Of a DNA stretch of 64,000 nt, positions 25,372-35,100 are shown in pieces; the first letter of the stretch is position 1, and each line of letters opens with the position of its first letter. Made by a program: the position numbers and the translations under genes. The stretch is from Dawidia cretensis. Its GTDB lineage: Bacteria > Bacteroidota > Bacteroidia > Cytophagales > Cyclobacteriaceae. Under the pieces are notes generated by a model. The model was not told where the DNA came from. It was given only the letters and a program-made list of their open reading frames with translations, and did no database searches. The DNA lies in assembly GCF_018598175.1 (NCBI RefSeq), contig NZ_JAHESE010000009.1, forward strand, positions 1 through 64,000. The letters are read 5' to 3'.

Positions 25372-26784
25372 CTATTTCACCATAATTTTCAGCTCGAAGC
25401 CAGACTGCGGGCTGGTTGTTCGCAGCATATATACGCCTGCCGGTGAGTTTTCCAGATCGACGGGGTAATAACGTGTACCTGCAACCACCACGGAGCTGAA
25501 TATTATTTTTCCTACCAGGTCAGAAATTGTAACGAAAGTATCCTGCTTCAATGGACTCTTGAAGTCAATAGAGAATTGACCGCCTTCCACAGGGTTGGGG
25601 TACACGGTCAAACCCGGAGGGAACTCATCCATCTGCACCATTCGGATAGCTAAAAACTCCATGGTGCCGTCCAGGTCTGTTTGCTTTAACATGTAATACG
25701 ATTTACCGGGTAAGGGGTCATGATCGGTATAGTCATATTTCTGAACATTGTGCCCATTCGGGCCGGCTGCTACCGTTCCAACATCCGAAAAAGTACGGCC
25801 GTCCTTACTTCGTTGGATGGTGAAATAGTCGTTATTCCTTTCGCTTGCCGTTGTCCAGTTCAGCTCGACACGTGTCTCTACGCCCTTCGCAGTAAAGACA
25901 AGCAATTCCACAGGAAGTGGCGCATTATTTCCGGACAAGGTCCACGGAGAAAAGTTTGTTACATCCGGAACGGTGACGCCCGTTGCATTACTGGTTTGAC
26001 CCGGGAGAGGGTTTTCCCAGGTGCCCGTTGTGCCGTTCCAGCGTTGTGCCTGCAGCGAGGTAATAGTACCAACCTCCGCGGGGGCGGCCTGGAATGTTAA
26101 TGTGGCGGTCCCGCTGGGGCCGTCCTTGTCGATTTGCCAGAACCTGTCTACAACGTTCGCGCTATTGTCGACTCCCAGCCGGTTCATGTCGGTGACAGCT
26201 ACCGGAACCGTTGGGTACGGCGTGTTATTTGTGGCTGTGGGAAAGGTGGAAACCGTTACGTTCCCCAGATTTCCGGCTGTTGGCAACACGGTAAACGGTA
26301 TGTAAACTCCTGTGGAAGTGCCGAATGGAAAAACGTGCGCGGAAGTGTTTGTACCGATTATCCATCGCAGCTGACTGGTATTGTTCGTCTTCTCACTCAA
26401 AATATACCCGCCGGTTCGGCTTACCGCAGTCGGCAAAGCATTTTGTATAGTCAGGCGCCGGGAATTTAAGTCGAGCGCGCCTGCGGTAAGGGTTAGCGTA
26501 TTACTAATATTGACATCCGACTGCAGCCTTACATTCATAGCATTATCCGCAATGAAGTTATTAAACGTAAGGGTGGTGGATGCGAAAATGAATTGATTGG
26601 CCCCGCCTCTGAAAGAGATCGATTGTGCCGCATCTGTAAATACTCCATTATTGACGAAATCGCCGAAAAAGGAGATTGTCGCCCCGGGGAACGTTCGGAA
26701 ATTTCCGGTATTCGTAAATTGGTGCTGAGCCTGGGCAAAGGTGCAGACAAATATCAACGCTATGAACAGTTGTGAGTTTCTCAT
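25372..26784 (-). CDS. T9SS-sorted exported protein, module B second gene
   Basis: A 470-residue protein with signal peptide (1-19), a long beta-rich N-terminal region, a conserved block NVVDRFWQIDKDGPSGTATLTFQA (about 215-240), a fibronectin-like segment LPVELLVFTAKGVETRVELNWTTASERNNDYFTIQRS (about 290-330) and a C-terminal type A sorting domain (YPNPVEGGQF...AGVYMLRT, about 395-470). It should be exported by the type IX system and attached to the cell surface. It closely resembles the protein at 28737-29945 and follows the beta-helix protein by 24 bases, so both are one transcript. Confidence 0.85.
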   Translation of the reverse strand: MRNSQLFIALIFVCTFAQAQHQFTNTGNFRTFPGATISFFGDFVNNGVFTDAAQSISFRGGANQFIFASTTLTFNNFIADNAMNVRLQSDVNISNTLTLTAGALDLNSRRLTIQNALPTAVSRTGGYILSEKTNNTSQLRWIIGTNTSAHVFPFGTSTGVYIPFTVLPTAGNLGNVTVSTFPTATNNTPYPTVPVAVTDMNRLGVDNSANVVDRFWQIDKDGPSGTATLTFQAAPAEVGTITSLQAQRWNGTTGTWENPLPGQTSNATGVTVPDVTNFSPWTLSGNNAPLPVELLVFTAKGVETRVELNWTTASERNNDYFTIQRSKDGRTFSDVGTVAAGPNGHNVQKYDYTDHDPLPGKSYYMLKQTDLDGTMEFLAIRMVQMDEFPPGLTVYPNPVEGGQFSIDFKSPLKQDTFVTISDLVGKIIFSSVVVAGTRYYPVDLENSPAGVYMLRTTSPQSGFELKIMVK

Positions 26785-26808
26785 CGTACGCGGATTAAGT
26801 AGGCGCGT

Positions 26809-28581
26809 TTATTTGGTTTCCGTAAACCACTGAACGTCCCGAAAAACGGTAGTGCCGGTGATGGCCGAGGTGCAGTAAATTTCAAAATAATCGCCAGGCC
26901 CGATATCCGTCAAATAGATTGTTGTGGCGAATTGATACGGATCGTTCGCCGTGGTCAGGCGAAGATCAGTCTCACCGTACCGCGTGGTGGTAATCCCATT
27001 TTTGACGATGGCGATGGAGATGGTTCGGTTGTTCGCGGGGACCGTTATATTACCGGTAATCATGGCCCAACCATCACTTCTGTTTACGGGCTGATAGGTG
27101 ATTCTGTTCGTACCAATGGTCCATTTCGTAGTAATAGACGTCTGCGTACCAGCGGTCCAGTTGGCTTTGTACCACGTGCCTGCAACGGCAATGTTTGTGG
27201 TTGCACTGTTGTTACTGACGTTGATCCGGCTATTGGGATTTCTATCTTGTCCGCCCGAGTTATTCTTAATGAATGTATTGGCATCCCTTCCCGACGCCAG
27301 CGTAAAATCAAAGCCACTCATAAATGTGCCGGTGTTGTTCCAACTGTTATTGGTTACAAAAACACGAGACAGCGAGGTAAAAGTAGCGGGAACGTAGTTT
27401 ATGCCAATCTGCCCACCGCTATTGTTATAGAAACCGCAATTCAAAATGGATACTACGGGATTTGTCCCGGATAACAGGTTGATCCCTTGGGCGCAATTTA
27501 AAAAATCAGTTTCCGATATCTTAAGCGAGACGCCACTTAAACCGCCGGCGGCAATTTCAATGCCGGCCGTTGTAGCATTCAAAATATCGAGCTCAAAGAT
27601 CCACACCTCGACATTGCTCAGCGCCACGATGCCCTTGTCAAAACCGTCAATAGTACAGTCCTTTATTTCATAATACTCATTCGTACTGGTTAGATGAATC
27701 GCATTAATACCGGAGACACCACCGGCATCGAATGCCAGCATTTTAAAATAGGTTTCGGTTGTACACTCAAACATACTCCCCGACACCCCCGGGCCGGCCG
27801 TAATCGTGGCGGCGCCGTAGGTGCTTCCCTGAATGGTTAAGGGAAACGGCAGATCAATGGTCTGGGTTGCTTCAACGACGTAGTCGCCCCCTACCAATCT
27901 GACAACAGAAGGTTGTTCCATGTGCACGTCCAGAAATTCCATTATTTCCTCGATTGTCGTCCAGCTTCCGGTTTCGGATACTTCAAAGACATTATCTGCT
28001 CTGCCTTCACTTAGTTTTATCAGCCAGTCGCCCCCGGAGGCCACATATGTTTTAGATACCCAGCGGAAGTGCTTTGAGATCACGGCACCATCAATCGTTG
28101 AAGCGCCGGCGGGTACAACGTCTACCTGGTGTAGATGCGTACCAACGTTTTTGACCGTGATCGAAAGACCATTGTCGGCAGCCGTAATGGCGGGAAGTGT
28201 CAGTGTAATATCGTTGCTTGCGAGGATGAATGTCTCGTTTTTAGCGATCGAGCCGGTAGCTGTTTTGGCTGTAAGACTGGTCTCACCGAGGCTTATAAAC
28301 GGAACCCATTGCGTTGCATTCCAATAATAATACCCATCCGCCACTGTACCACCGCTGCTGTAAACAAGCATTCCGGAGGGTACGGTGCCGGTCAGTGGCG
28401 TAACAGCGTTTAGATCGGTTAACGCCACCCGTGGCGGAAGAAATCCCTTATTTGTGCTTTCCAGCTCAAGAAGTGAGTTGGCATCGATAGTCGCGGCATT
28501 GTCGCCTATTTTAACTTGCGCATCGACCTGAGCAGTAAAAGAGCATATCAAAAAACCAAAAAGAAAGATTTTACTTTTCAT
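26809..28581 (-). CDS. exported beta-helix protein, module B first gene
   Basis: About 590 residues; I start at the ATG at 28581 because the only earlier in-frame start is a GTG. Signal peptide to about 22, then an N-terminal domain shared with the protein at 29992 (SLLELESTNKGFLPPRVALTDLNAVTP...VADGYYYWNATQW), a central region with right-handed beta-helix character (repeats such as GINAIHLTSTNEYYEIKDCTIDGFDKGIVALSNVEVWIFELDI in separate turns), and a C-terminal beta-sandwich-like part. No catalytic motif is seen; a surface adhesin or structural role is likely. The promoter carries the shared island element. Confidence 0.75.
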   Translation of the reverse strand: MKSKIFLFGFLICSFTAQVDAQVKIGDNAATIDANSLLELESTNKGFLPPRVALTDLNAVTPLTGTVPSGMLVYSSGGTVADGYYYWNATQWVPFISLGETSLTAKTATGSIAKNETFILASNDITLTLPAITAADNGLSITVKNVGTHLHQVDVVPAGASTIDGAVISKHFRWVSKTYVASGGDWLIKLSEGRADNVFEVSETGSWTTIEEIMEFLDVHMEQPSVVRLVGGDYVVEATQTIDLPFPLTIQGSTYGAATITAGPGVSGSMFECTTETYFKMLAFDAGGVSGINAIHLTSTNEYYEIKDCTIDGFDKGIVALSNVEVWIFELDILNATTAGIEIAAGGLSGVSLKISETDFLNCAQGINLLSGTNPVVSILNCGFYNNSGGQIGINYVPATFTSLSRVFVTNNSWNNTGTFMSGFDFTLASGRDANTFIKNNSGGQDRNPNSRINVSNNSATTNIAVAGTWYKANWTAGTQTSITTKWTIGTNRITYQPVNRSDGWAMITGNITVPANNRTISIAIVKNGITTTRYGETDLRLTTANDPYQFATTIYLTDIGPGDYFEIYCTSAITGTTVFRDVQWFTETK

Positions 28582-28621
28582 AGTCACTAATTCACATATT
28601 CGTTTCAGAAATTGTAGAGAT

Positions 28622-28682
28622 AAAAGATCGGAATGATTTCCCTTAAGTAAATCAGGGAAAAGCTGACCCTTATAAAATCAGG
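28622..28682 (-). promoter_or_regulatory. island promoter B (shared element)
   Basis: On the minus strand: CCTGAT, 10 bases, TCAGC, 6 bases, CTGATT (28682-28650), 20 bases, then a -7-like GATCTTTT (28629-28622). The predicted start is near 28615, 34 bases before the ATG at 28581. The same layout occurs in three other promoters in this island. Confidence 0.7.
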
Positions 28683-28736
28683 CGCTTTGTAGGGTTGGTG
28701 AAATAAATAAGTGAGTCAATCACACCTATCATTTTA

Positions 28737-29945
28737 TTATCTTATTACAACGATCTGCTGAAAGTTGGACTGAGTACTGAAGGCTCTTAACATGTATGCC
28801 CCGGCCGGTGAACGGCTCAGGTCGATGGTGTAAAAACGTGTCCCTGCTGCTACAGTTGTACTGAATACAACCTTCCCCGCGAGATCAGAGATTGTAATGG
28901 AGGCCTCGCTTTTAAGTTCGCTATTGAAGTCAAGGAATAATTTACCATTTGTCACCGGATTGGGGTAGGCCGTTAACCCGGGGGGAAGCTCGTCAAGTTG
29001 CACCATGCGGATATCCAAAAACTCTACGGTACCGTCCAGGTCGGTTTGCTTTAACCTATAATACGATTTACCCGGAAGGGCGTCGAGGTCTGTATAGCTG
29101 TACTCCTGCGCAATGGAACCCGTCGGTCCGGCATCCACGGTCGCGATATCTAAAAAATTGATGCCACCCTTACTTCTCTGAATAGTAAAATAATCATTAT
29201 TCCTTTCCGACGCGGTGATCCAATCGAGCTCGACATACTTGTCGATGGCCTTCGCCGTAAAACTTATCAATTCAACCGGAAGCGGCGCATTATTTCCGGA
29301 TACAGCCCACGGAGAAAAAGTTGTTACACCCGGAACCGTTACGCTGGTCGCGGTACTTGTTTGACCGGGAAGAGGAGCGTCCCAATTATTGGTTGTGCTG
29401 TTCCAGCGCTGGGCGCGCAGCGTCGTGATGGAGCCCACTTCGGCCAGGGCAGCTTGAAATGTTAACGTTGCCGTGCCACTGGGGCCGTCTTTGTCTATTT
29501 GCCAGAACCGGTCCACTACGTTCGCGCTGTTATCTACTCCCAGTATATTCACATGCGTTACGGTGGCCGGGTAGGGTGTATTGTTCGCAGCGGTCGGATA
29601 GGTAGAAACAGCTACGTGCCCGATGTCACCCGCTGTCACTTGTAAGGTAAAGGGGACATACACGCCAGCGGCCGTGACAAAAGGGAACACATGCGCAGAC
29701 GTGTTCGTACCGATACTCCACTTCAGCTTGCTCATGGTATTGGCCTCGATCTTAATATAACCGCTGGTTCTGGTGATGGCATTCGCAGCCGAATTCTCAA
29801 CCACTACGTACCCCCCATTGGTGATATTAATAAACGCTCCGTTGTCCAATATCAACCGCGCCTGGGAAAACCCATTGACGCCTGCCATGGTCATACACAA
29901 ACCAAAAAGCAAAAACCTATACCTATTGCGATAAGACCTGGCCAT
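28737..29945 (-). CDS. T9SS-sorted exported protein, module A second gene
   Basis: A 402-residue paralogue of the protein at 25372-26784: signal peptide to about 28, the NVVDRFWQIDKDGPSGTATLTFQA block (about 155-180), the fibronectin-like LPVELISFTAKAIDKYVELDWITASERNNDYFTIQRS and the C-terminal sorting domain (YPNPVTNGKLFLDF...AGAYMLRAFS). It lacks about 70 residues in the N-terminal beta-rich part. It follows the 624-residue protein by 46 bases in one transcript, repeating the arrangement of module B. Confidence 0.85.
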   Translation of the reverse strand: MARSYRNRYRFLLFGLCMTMAGVNGFSQARLILDNGAFINITNGGYVVVENSAANAITRTSGYIKIEANTMSKLKWSIGTNTSAHVFPFVTAAGVYVPFTLQVTAGDIGHVAVSTYPTAANNTPYPATVTHVNILGVDNSANVVDRFWQIDKDGPSGTATLTFQAALAEVGSITTLRAQRWNSTTNNWDAPLPGQTSTATSVTVPGVTTFSPWAVSGNNAPLPVELISFTAKAIDKYVELDWITASERNNDYFTIQRSKGGINFLDIATVDAGPTGSIAQEYSYTDLDALPGKSYYRLKQTDLDGTVEFLDIRMVQLDELPPGLTAYPNPVTNGKLFLDFNSELKSEASITISDLAGKVVFSTTVAAGTRFYTIDLSRSPAGAYMLRAFSTQSNFQQIVVIR

Positions 29946-29991
29946 ATTTTCAATTTATCAAATCCCGTACCCTCTCCTGCCGACAAACCGG

Positions 29992-31866
29992 TCAACGTAT
30001 GCGGTACCAGTTATTACCATCCGATTGAATCGTTATACTGCTGTTGGCCGTGATGGTCGTTGCACCCGAATTCGCAAAATCCCGATAGCTGCTGATTGTC
30101 CGCGCGCCGTTGGTTTGATTCACGATGACATATACTCTTCGTGCATTACTCGCGGCAGCGGCGGGCAATGTTACAGAAGGTGTACTGCCATTGGTCAGAA
30201 TCACCGTAGAATGTGTTGCGTTTAGCGTAATATTCGAGTTAGTGGTTGTTATTTCCTGCCCCGTAGACCCGTTCACGTCCAGGGTCGAGTTAGGACTATT
30301 CGTGCCTACCCCCACGTTGCCGGTGCCGCTAATGCGCATTCTTTCATTGGTAGCCTCGGAAGTACCGCCCGTCATAAATATCAATGACTTTGCGGCCGTA
30401 CCGGTAGCAATCAGCAAATCCTGCCCAATATTATAGAGGTATGCGTCGTTAGGTCCGCCCATGACGCCGCTGGCATTCGTACTGCCGTTGATCCCCATAT
30501 CGATATAATTGGTAGTTTCACTTCCGTTATCAGCGGTCGCTACCACATCCGAGGACGAGCTGGTTCCGCTGGAGAGATTCTGAATATTAAGCTGCAGGTA
30601 GCTATTGATACTTCCTCTCCCAACGATAGCATTGACAGAGCTGGTCGTACCGGCGTCCACTAAAAATGCCTCCGGATAGGTAGCATTAAATGTCGTTGAC
30701 CCAATGGCTACATCCCCCGTGCCACTGATTCGCATGCGTTCGTTCGCGGCGGCAAATCCACCGGTGAAAAAACGAATAGGCTTTGTCGCGGTACCATTAC
30801 CAATCACAAAATCATTTCCGGTAGCATAGAGATAGGCCGTGTTAGCTCCGCCCAGGACCGGAAGACTGGTGTTGGTGTAAGACCCTGAGTTAATACCCAT
30901 GTCGATGTAATTGACCGACTCGTTTCCATTGTTCGCCGTGGCTACAACATCCGAGCTGGCACTTCCGGTGGCCGAGCTATTCTGAACGTTGATCTGAAGA
31001 TAATTGTCAATACTGCCCTTCCCCGTCATCAGGTTATAGGACGTGGTCACGCCTGCATCAATCAACAGTTTCTCGGGATTGGTAGCGTTAAAAGAGTTAG
31101 ATCCCACCGCCATTCTTCCGCTCTGCAGGCGCATGATCTCCGACATTCCGTTGAGGTAGTGGTAACTTTTAAATACCATCGGCTCATCGCCATCATCGCC
31201 GATGACGAATTCAAACCCGCCACTATTGCTGCTACCGGTAGAGCCGAATTCAAAAAAGTCCGTACCGGCAGAGCTTCCCTTGATCCTGAAATTTCCATCA
31301 ACATCCGTGTACATCTTCGGTTTATAGAAATTTGCGGCGGCAGCTTCGAACTGCAAGGCTGAACGCACATAGGTCACTTTCTCGGTCGCATTATCATAAT
31401 CCGGATATCCCTGCGTTAATCCCAGCGTTCCACGATTTCCGAACTCTAAAAAGGAGTTATTAAAAGATTTGAAAATAAGCGGTTTGTCGTCGGTAGTCCC
31501 AATAAAATGGATCGCCGGGTTCAATCCGGAATTTCCGGTAAGGGTCCAGGCTGTAGTACTGGCAGTCGAAAAGATGATCCATGTCGTACCGTTCCAATAA
31601 TAATACCCGGGCACCACATTGTTCGGGGCGCTACCTGCCGTGGCGGTGTTGTACACCAACAGACTTGTGGCGGGAGATGTAATAGGGCCGGCCGCATTGG
31701 TTGCTGTCAATGCCACACGGGGCACCAGGAGGCCTTTGCTGGTAGAGGCAACGTCAAGAATAGCAGACGCATCCGGAGCCGCCCCCGTAGCATTAATACC
31801 TACGTTTTGTGCATGTGTATACCGAGCTGTCACCAGGGTGATCAGCAAGATTAAAATCCTTTTCAT
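29992..31866 (-). CDS. exported tail-fibre-like repeat protein, module A first gene
   Basis: A 624-residue protein with signal peptide MKRILILLITLVTARYTHAQ. The frame is open to 31932, but the predicted promoter (31903-31896 -7 box) lies inside that extension, so I use 31866. The N-terminal domain (AILDVASTSKGLLVPRVALTATNAAGP...VPGYYYWNGTTW) matches that of the module B protein. The rest holds two tandem repeats of about 130 residues, each ending NERMRISGTG(D/N)V, followed by a Ser/Thr-rich C-terminal domain. The style recalls phage tail fibres, common in Bacteroidota surface proteins. No sorting domain is visible. Confidence 0.75.
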   Translation of the reverse strand: MKRILILLITLVTARYTHAQNVGINATGAAPDASAILDVASTSKGLLVPRVALTATNAAGPITSPATSLLVYNTATAGSAPNNVVPGYYYWNGTTWIIFSTASTTAWTLTGNSGLNPAIHFIGTTDDKPLIFKSFNNSFLEFGNRGTLGLTQGYPDYDNATEKVTYVRSALQFEAAAANFYKPKMYTDVDGNFRIKGSSAGTDFFEFGSTGSSNSGGFEFVIGDDGDEPMVFKSYHYLNGMSEIMRLQSGRMAVGSNSFNATNPEKLLIDAGVTTSYNLMTGKGSIDNYLQINVQNSSATGSASSDVVATANNGNESVNYIDMGINSGSYTNTSLPVLGGANTAYLYATGNDFVIGNGTATKPIRFFTGGFAAANERMRISGTGDVAIGSTTFNATYPEAFLVDAGTTSSVNAIVGRGSINSYLQLNIQNLSSGTSSSSDVVATADNGSETTNYIDMGINGSTNASGVMGGPNDAYLYNIGQDLLIATGTAAKSLIFMTGGTSEATNERMRISGTGNVGVGTNSPNSTLDVNGSTGQEITTTNSNITLNATHSTVILTNGSTPSVTLPAAAASNARRVYVIVNQTNGARTISSYRDFANSGATTITANSSITIQSDGNNWYRIR

Positions 31867-31895
31867 GATGATAATTTTTGGCCCGAAGGTCCTCA

Positions 31896-31956
31896 CGAAG
31901 GTATGGAAGGGGCCAATAAAAAAAATCAGCAAAAGGCTGAGTTGGAAAAAATCAGG
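31896..31956 (-). promoter_or_regulatory. island promoter C (shared element, module A)
   Basis: On the minus strand: CCTGAT, 10 bases, TCAGC, 6 bases, CTGATT (31956-31924), 20 bases, then -7-like TACCTTCG (31903-31896). The predicted start is near 31889, 23 bases before the ATG at 31866. Confidence 0.7.
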
Positions 31957-32121
31957 CAGAACAGGATATACTGTAGAATATACGCATGGCTACACGCCAA
32001 TATTAAGTGTATAATAAAAATCTTCCTGAAAAGGCTGTTATGCCGTACATCCGCACACTACTCATTGTTACAACAAAGGACGGTAGGCCTAACGTGGGCA
32101 TGCACAATGGGTTGTACAATC

Positions 32122-35100
32122 CTACTCCTCGACTTCCCGATGTATAAATTCGTAACCCTTTTCCAGGGCAACAATTACCGCTTCCAGTTTAATGGGCTTA
32201 CTGACATAATCGTCCATTCCGGCCTTCATGCAGATCTCCCGATCACCCTGCATGGCATTGGCGGTCATCGAGATAATGTAGGGTTGATGGTATTGTTTTG
32301 CCCTGATCAGCCGTGTTGCCTCCAATCCGTCCATCTCCGGCATTTGCACATCCATTAAAATTACGTCATAAAATTGCTCATGAAATCGCTCGACCGCCTC
32401 CAGGCCATTCGGAGCGATCACGATCTCTGTATAACCAAGTTTGTTCAGTACCCGCGTGGCCAGTTTCTGATTTACCGGATTATCTTCCGCTACGAGAATG
32501 CGGAGCGGGTACCGTTCTGCAAAATCCGTTGAAAGCACCTGTTTTGATTTCTTTTCTTCCACCAACACCCCCTCGTCACCCGTCCGGAGAACCGAATGGA
32601 GTACACGGCTAAATTGCTGCTGCTTAACCGGCTTATTGAGAACCGCCGCAAAGAGGTCGGGGTGGTTCTTTTTGCTTTCATCGCCAATGGAGCTTAGTAA
32701 TACAACCGGCAGGTACGCATGGTTCGCTTTAATCAAATTTGTGAGCTGAACGCCATCCATATCGGGCATTTGCATGTCCGAAATGACAAGGTCAAAGTTG
32801 TCACCACTTGCCAGGATCTGCAAGGCTTCGGCTCCGGAAGATGCTAATGTTGGTACTAGCTTCCACTGCTCAAGCTGGCTTTTCAAGATGTTAAGATTCG
32901 TCCTGTTGTCATCGACCACCAACACTTTCTTTCCTTCGTTCTCTGTAGTGTTGGTATGTACATATTGGCGGATAGACTCCTGACTCACCTGTCCTTTTAT
33001 GGTAAACCCAAACGAAGTGCCCACTCCCACCGCGCTTTCCACAGCAATAGAACCACCCATTAATTCCACTAATCGCTGGCTGATCACAAGCCCTAACCCT
33101 GTGCCGCCATACTTACGCGTGGTGGAAGAGTCCACTTGCGAAAAAGCTTTGAACAACCGCGACAGCTTATCCTGCGGTACACCGATGCCCGTGTCTCTTA
33201 CGTGGAAGGCAAGCTCAATCTGGCTGTGGTCCATTTTCAACAGCTCGATGCCGACGAAGATCTCGCCCCGGTCTGTGAACTTCATCGCATTGCCGATAAG
33301 GTTAAGCAATATCTGCCGGAGCCTGTGACTGTCACTTATAATTTGTGCAGGAATTTGATAATCGATCTGATACACGAGATCAAGTCCCTTTTGTGCCGCC
33401 TTTGTCGAAAAGATATCCATCACCTCTTCCACGCACTGCCGTAAATCGAACGTGTGATTGTCAAGTTCCAGGTTGCCGGATTCTATTTTGGAAAAATCAA
33501 GAATGTCATTAATAACCCTGAGCAACGCTTCGCCGCTGCCCCTGATCGTATCAGCATACTCTTTTTGTTCTGCCGTAAGAGAAGTCTCTGCCAGCAATGA
33601 CGCCATACCAAGCACGCCGTTCATGGGCGTTCTGATTTCGTGACTCATGGTGGCCAGGAAAACACTCTTCGCCTGATTTGCTTTCTCTGCTTCACGCCGC
33701 GCGTTTTCTGCTTCTTCACGCTGCGTTTGAAGCTCATTGTTGATCTGTTGCAGAAATGCCGTTTGTCCTTGTAATTGATCGTTCAGCGTTTGCATGTCCT
33801 CGGTCTGGGCGACCAACGCCTCTTTCTGCCCCATTATTTCTTCCGTGCTTTTTTTAATCTGCTCTTCCAACGTCGCTTTCAGTTTTGCGGCATTTCGATT
33901 CCGCGCCATCACGAACGAAGCTACTCCCCCTATCACAACCACTGCCAGGAGGGTTCGGAACCACCACGTACGCCAGTAAGGCGGTGTAATAATAATGTTA
34001 ACAGCGGCTTCTTTTTCGTTCCAAAGCCCGCTGTTGTTAGCCGCAATTACCCGGAACCGATATTCCCCCGGAGCCAGGTTGGTGTAGGTTGCTTTCCTTT
34101 CGTTTCCGGCTTCGATCCATTCGTCCTGAAATCCCTCCATTTTGTACCGGTAACGGTTCTTGTCCGCTTGAAGATAATTCAACGCGGCAAACTCGAACGA
34201 AATAATATTATCGAGATAACTTAACTCGATCTCTGACGTATATAGTATATTTTTCTTCAGAATCTCATTTTCGCCGATCATAACCGGTTTATTCAAGACC
34301 TTAAATCCGGTTATGTACACGGGCGCCTTGGTTGTATTTACCTTCATGCTATCCGGATGGAACAGCGTAAAGCCTTCGGTCCCACCAAAAAGCAACTCGC
34401 CCGTCGATAGCTTCGCAGATGCCCACCGGTTAAACTGGCTTCCCGGAAGACCATCGTGAACGGTGTAATTTTTAAAACTAGTGTGGACCGGATCGAAACA
34501 CGTGATGCCGAAATTCGTACTGACCCACAATTTACCCGACCCGTCCTCTTGTATACCGACAACAGCATCGTTCGGCATGCCGTCGTACACATGATAAGAC
34601 TTAAACGTTTCCGTCACCGGATCGAAAAGATTTAATCCGCCAAATGTTCCGACCCAGATTCTTTTTTGGGAGTCTTCAAAAATAGCCGTTACAAAATTAT
34701 TACTTAACGCACCCTCTTCCGAGCTCCCTCTAAAATGCTTGAAGGTGTTCGTCGCCGGATCATACCGATCTACCCCGTTGCTCTCGGTTCCAATCCATAT
34801 GCGCCCATTCGAATCTTCTAAAAGATAGGCTATCCCAGAGTTGGCGACTGAATTGACATCGTCGGGATTATTCGTGATACGCGTAAAATCGTCCGTCTTG
34901 CGATTATACTTGCTAATGCCATTACCCCATGTGCCTACCCAGATGTCGCCGTTTCGCATCCGGCGGATATAAAATACGTTGTCATCGCTCAGCGAATTTT
35001 CTTTCGACGGCTGGTGGCGGTACTTTTTCACCTTTTTCGTAACGCGGTTATAATAATTCAATCCCCCGCGCCACATCCCCACCCACAAACCTCCGTCGAC

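Noticed and set aside
31867-31932. Longer N-terminus of the tail-fibre-like protein
   Set aside because: The predicted -7 box at 31903-31896 lies inside this extension and the signal peptide starts at 31866.
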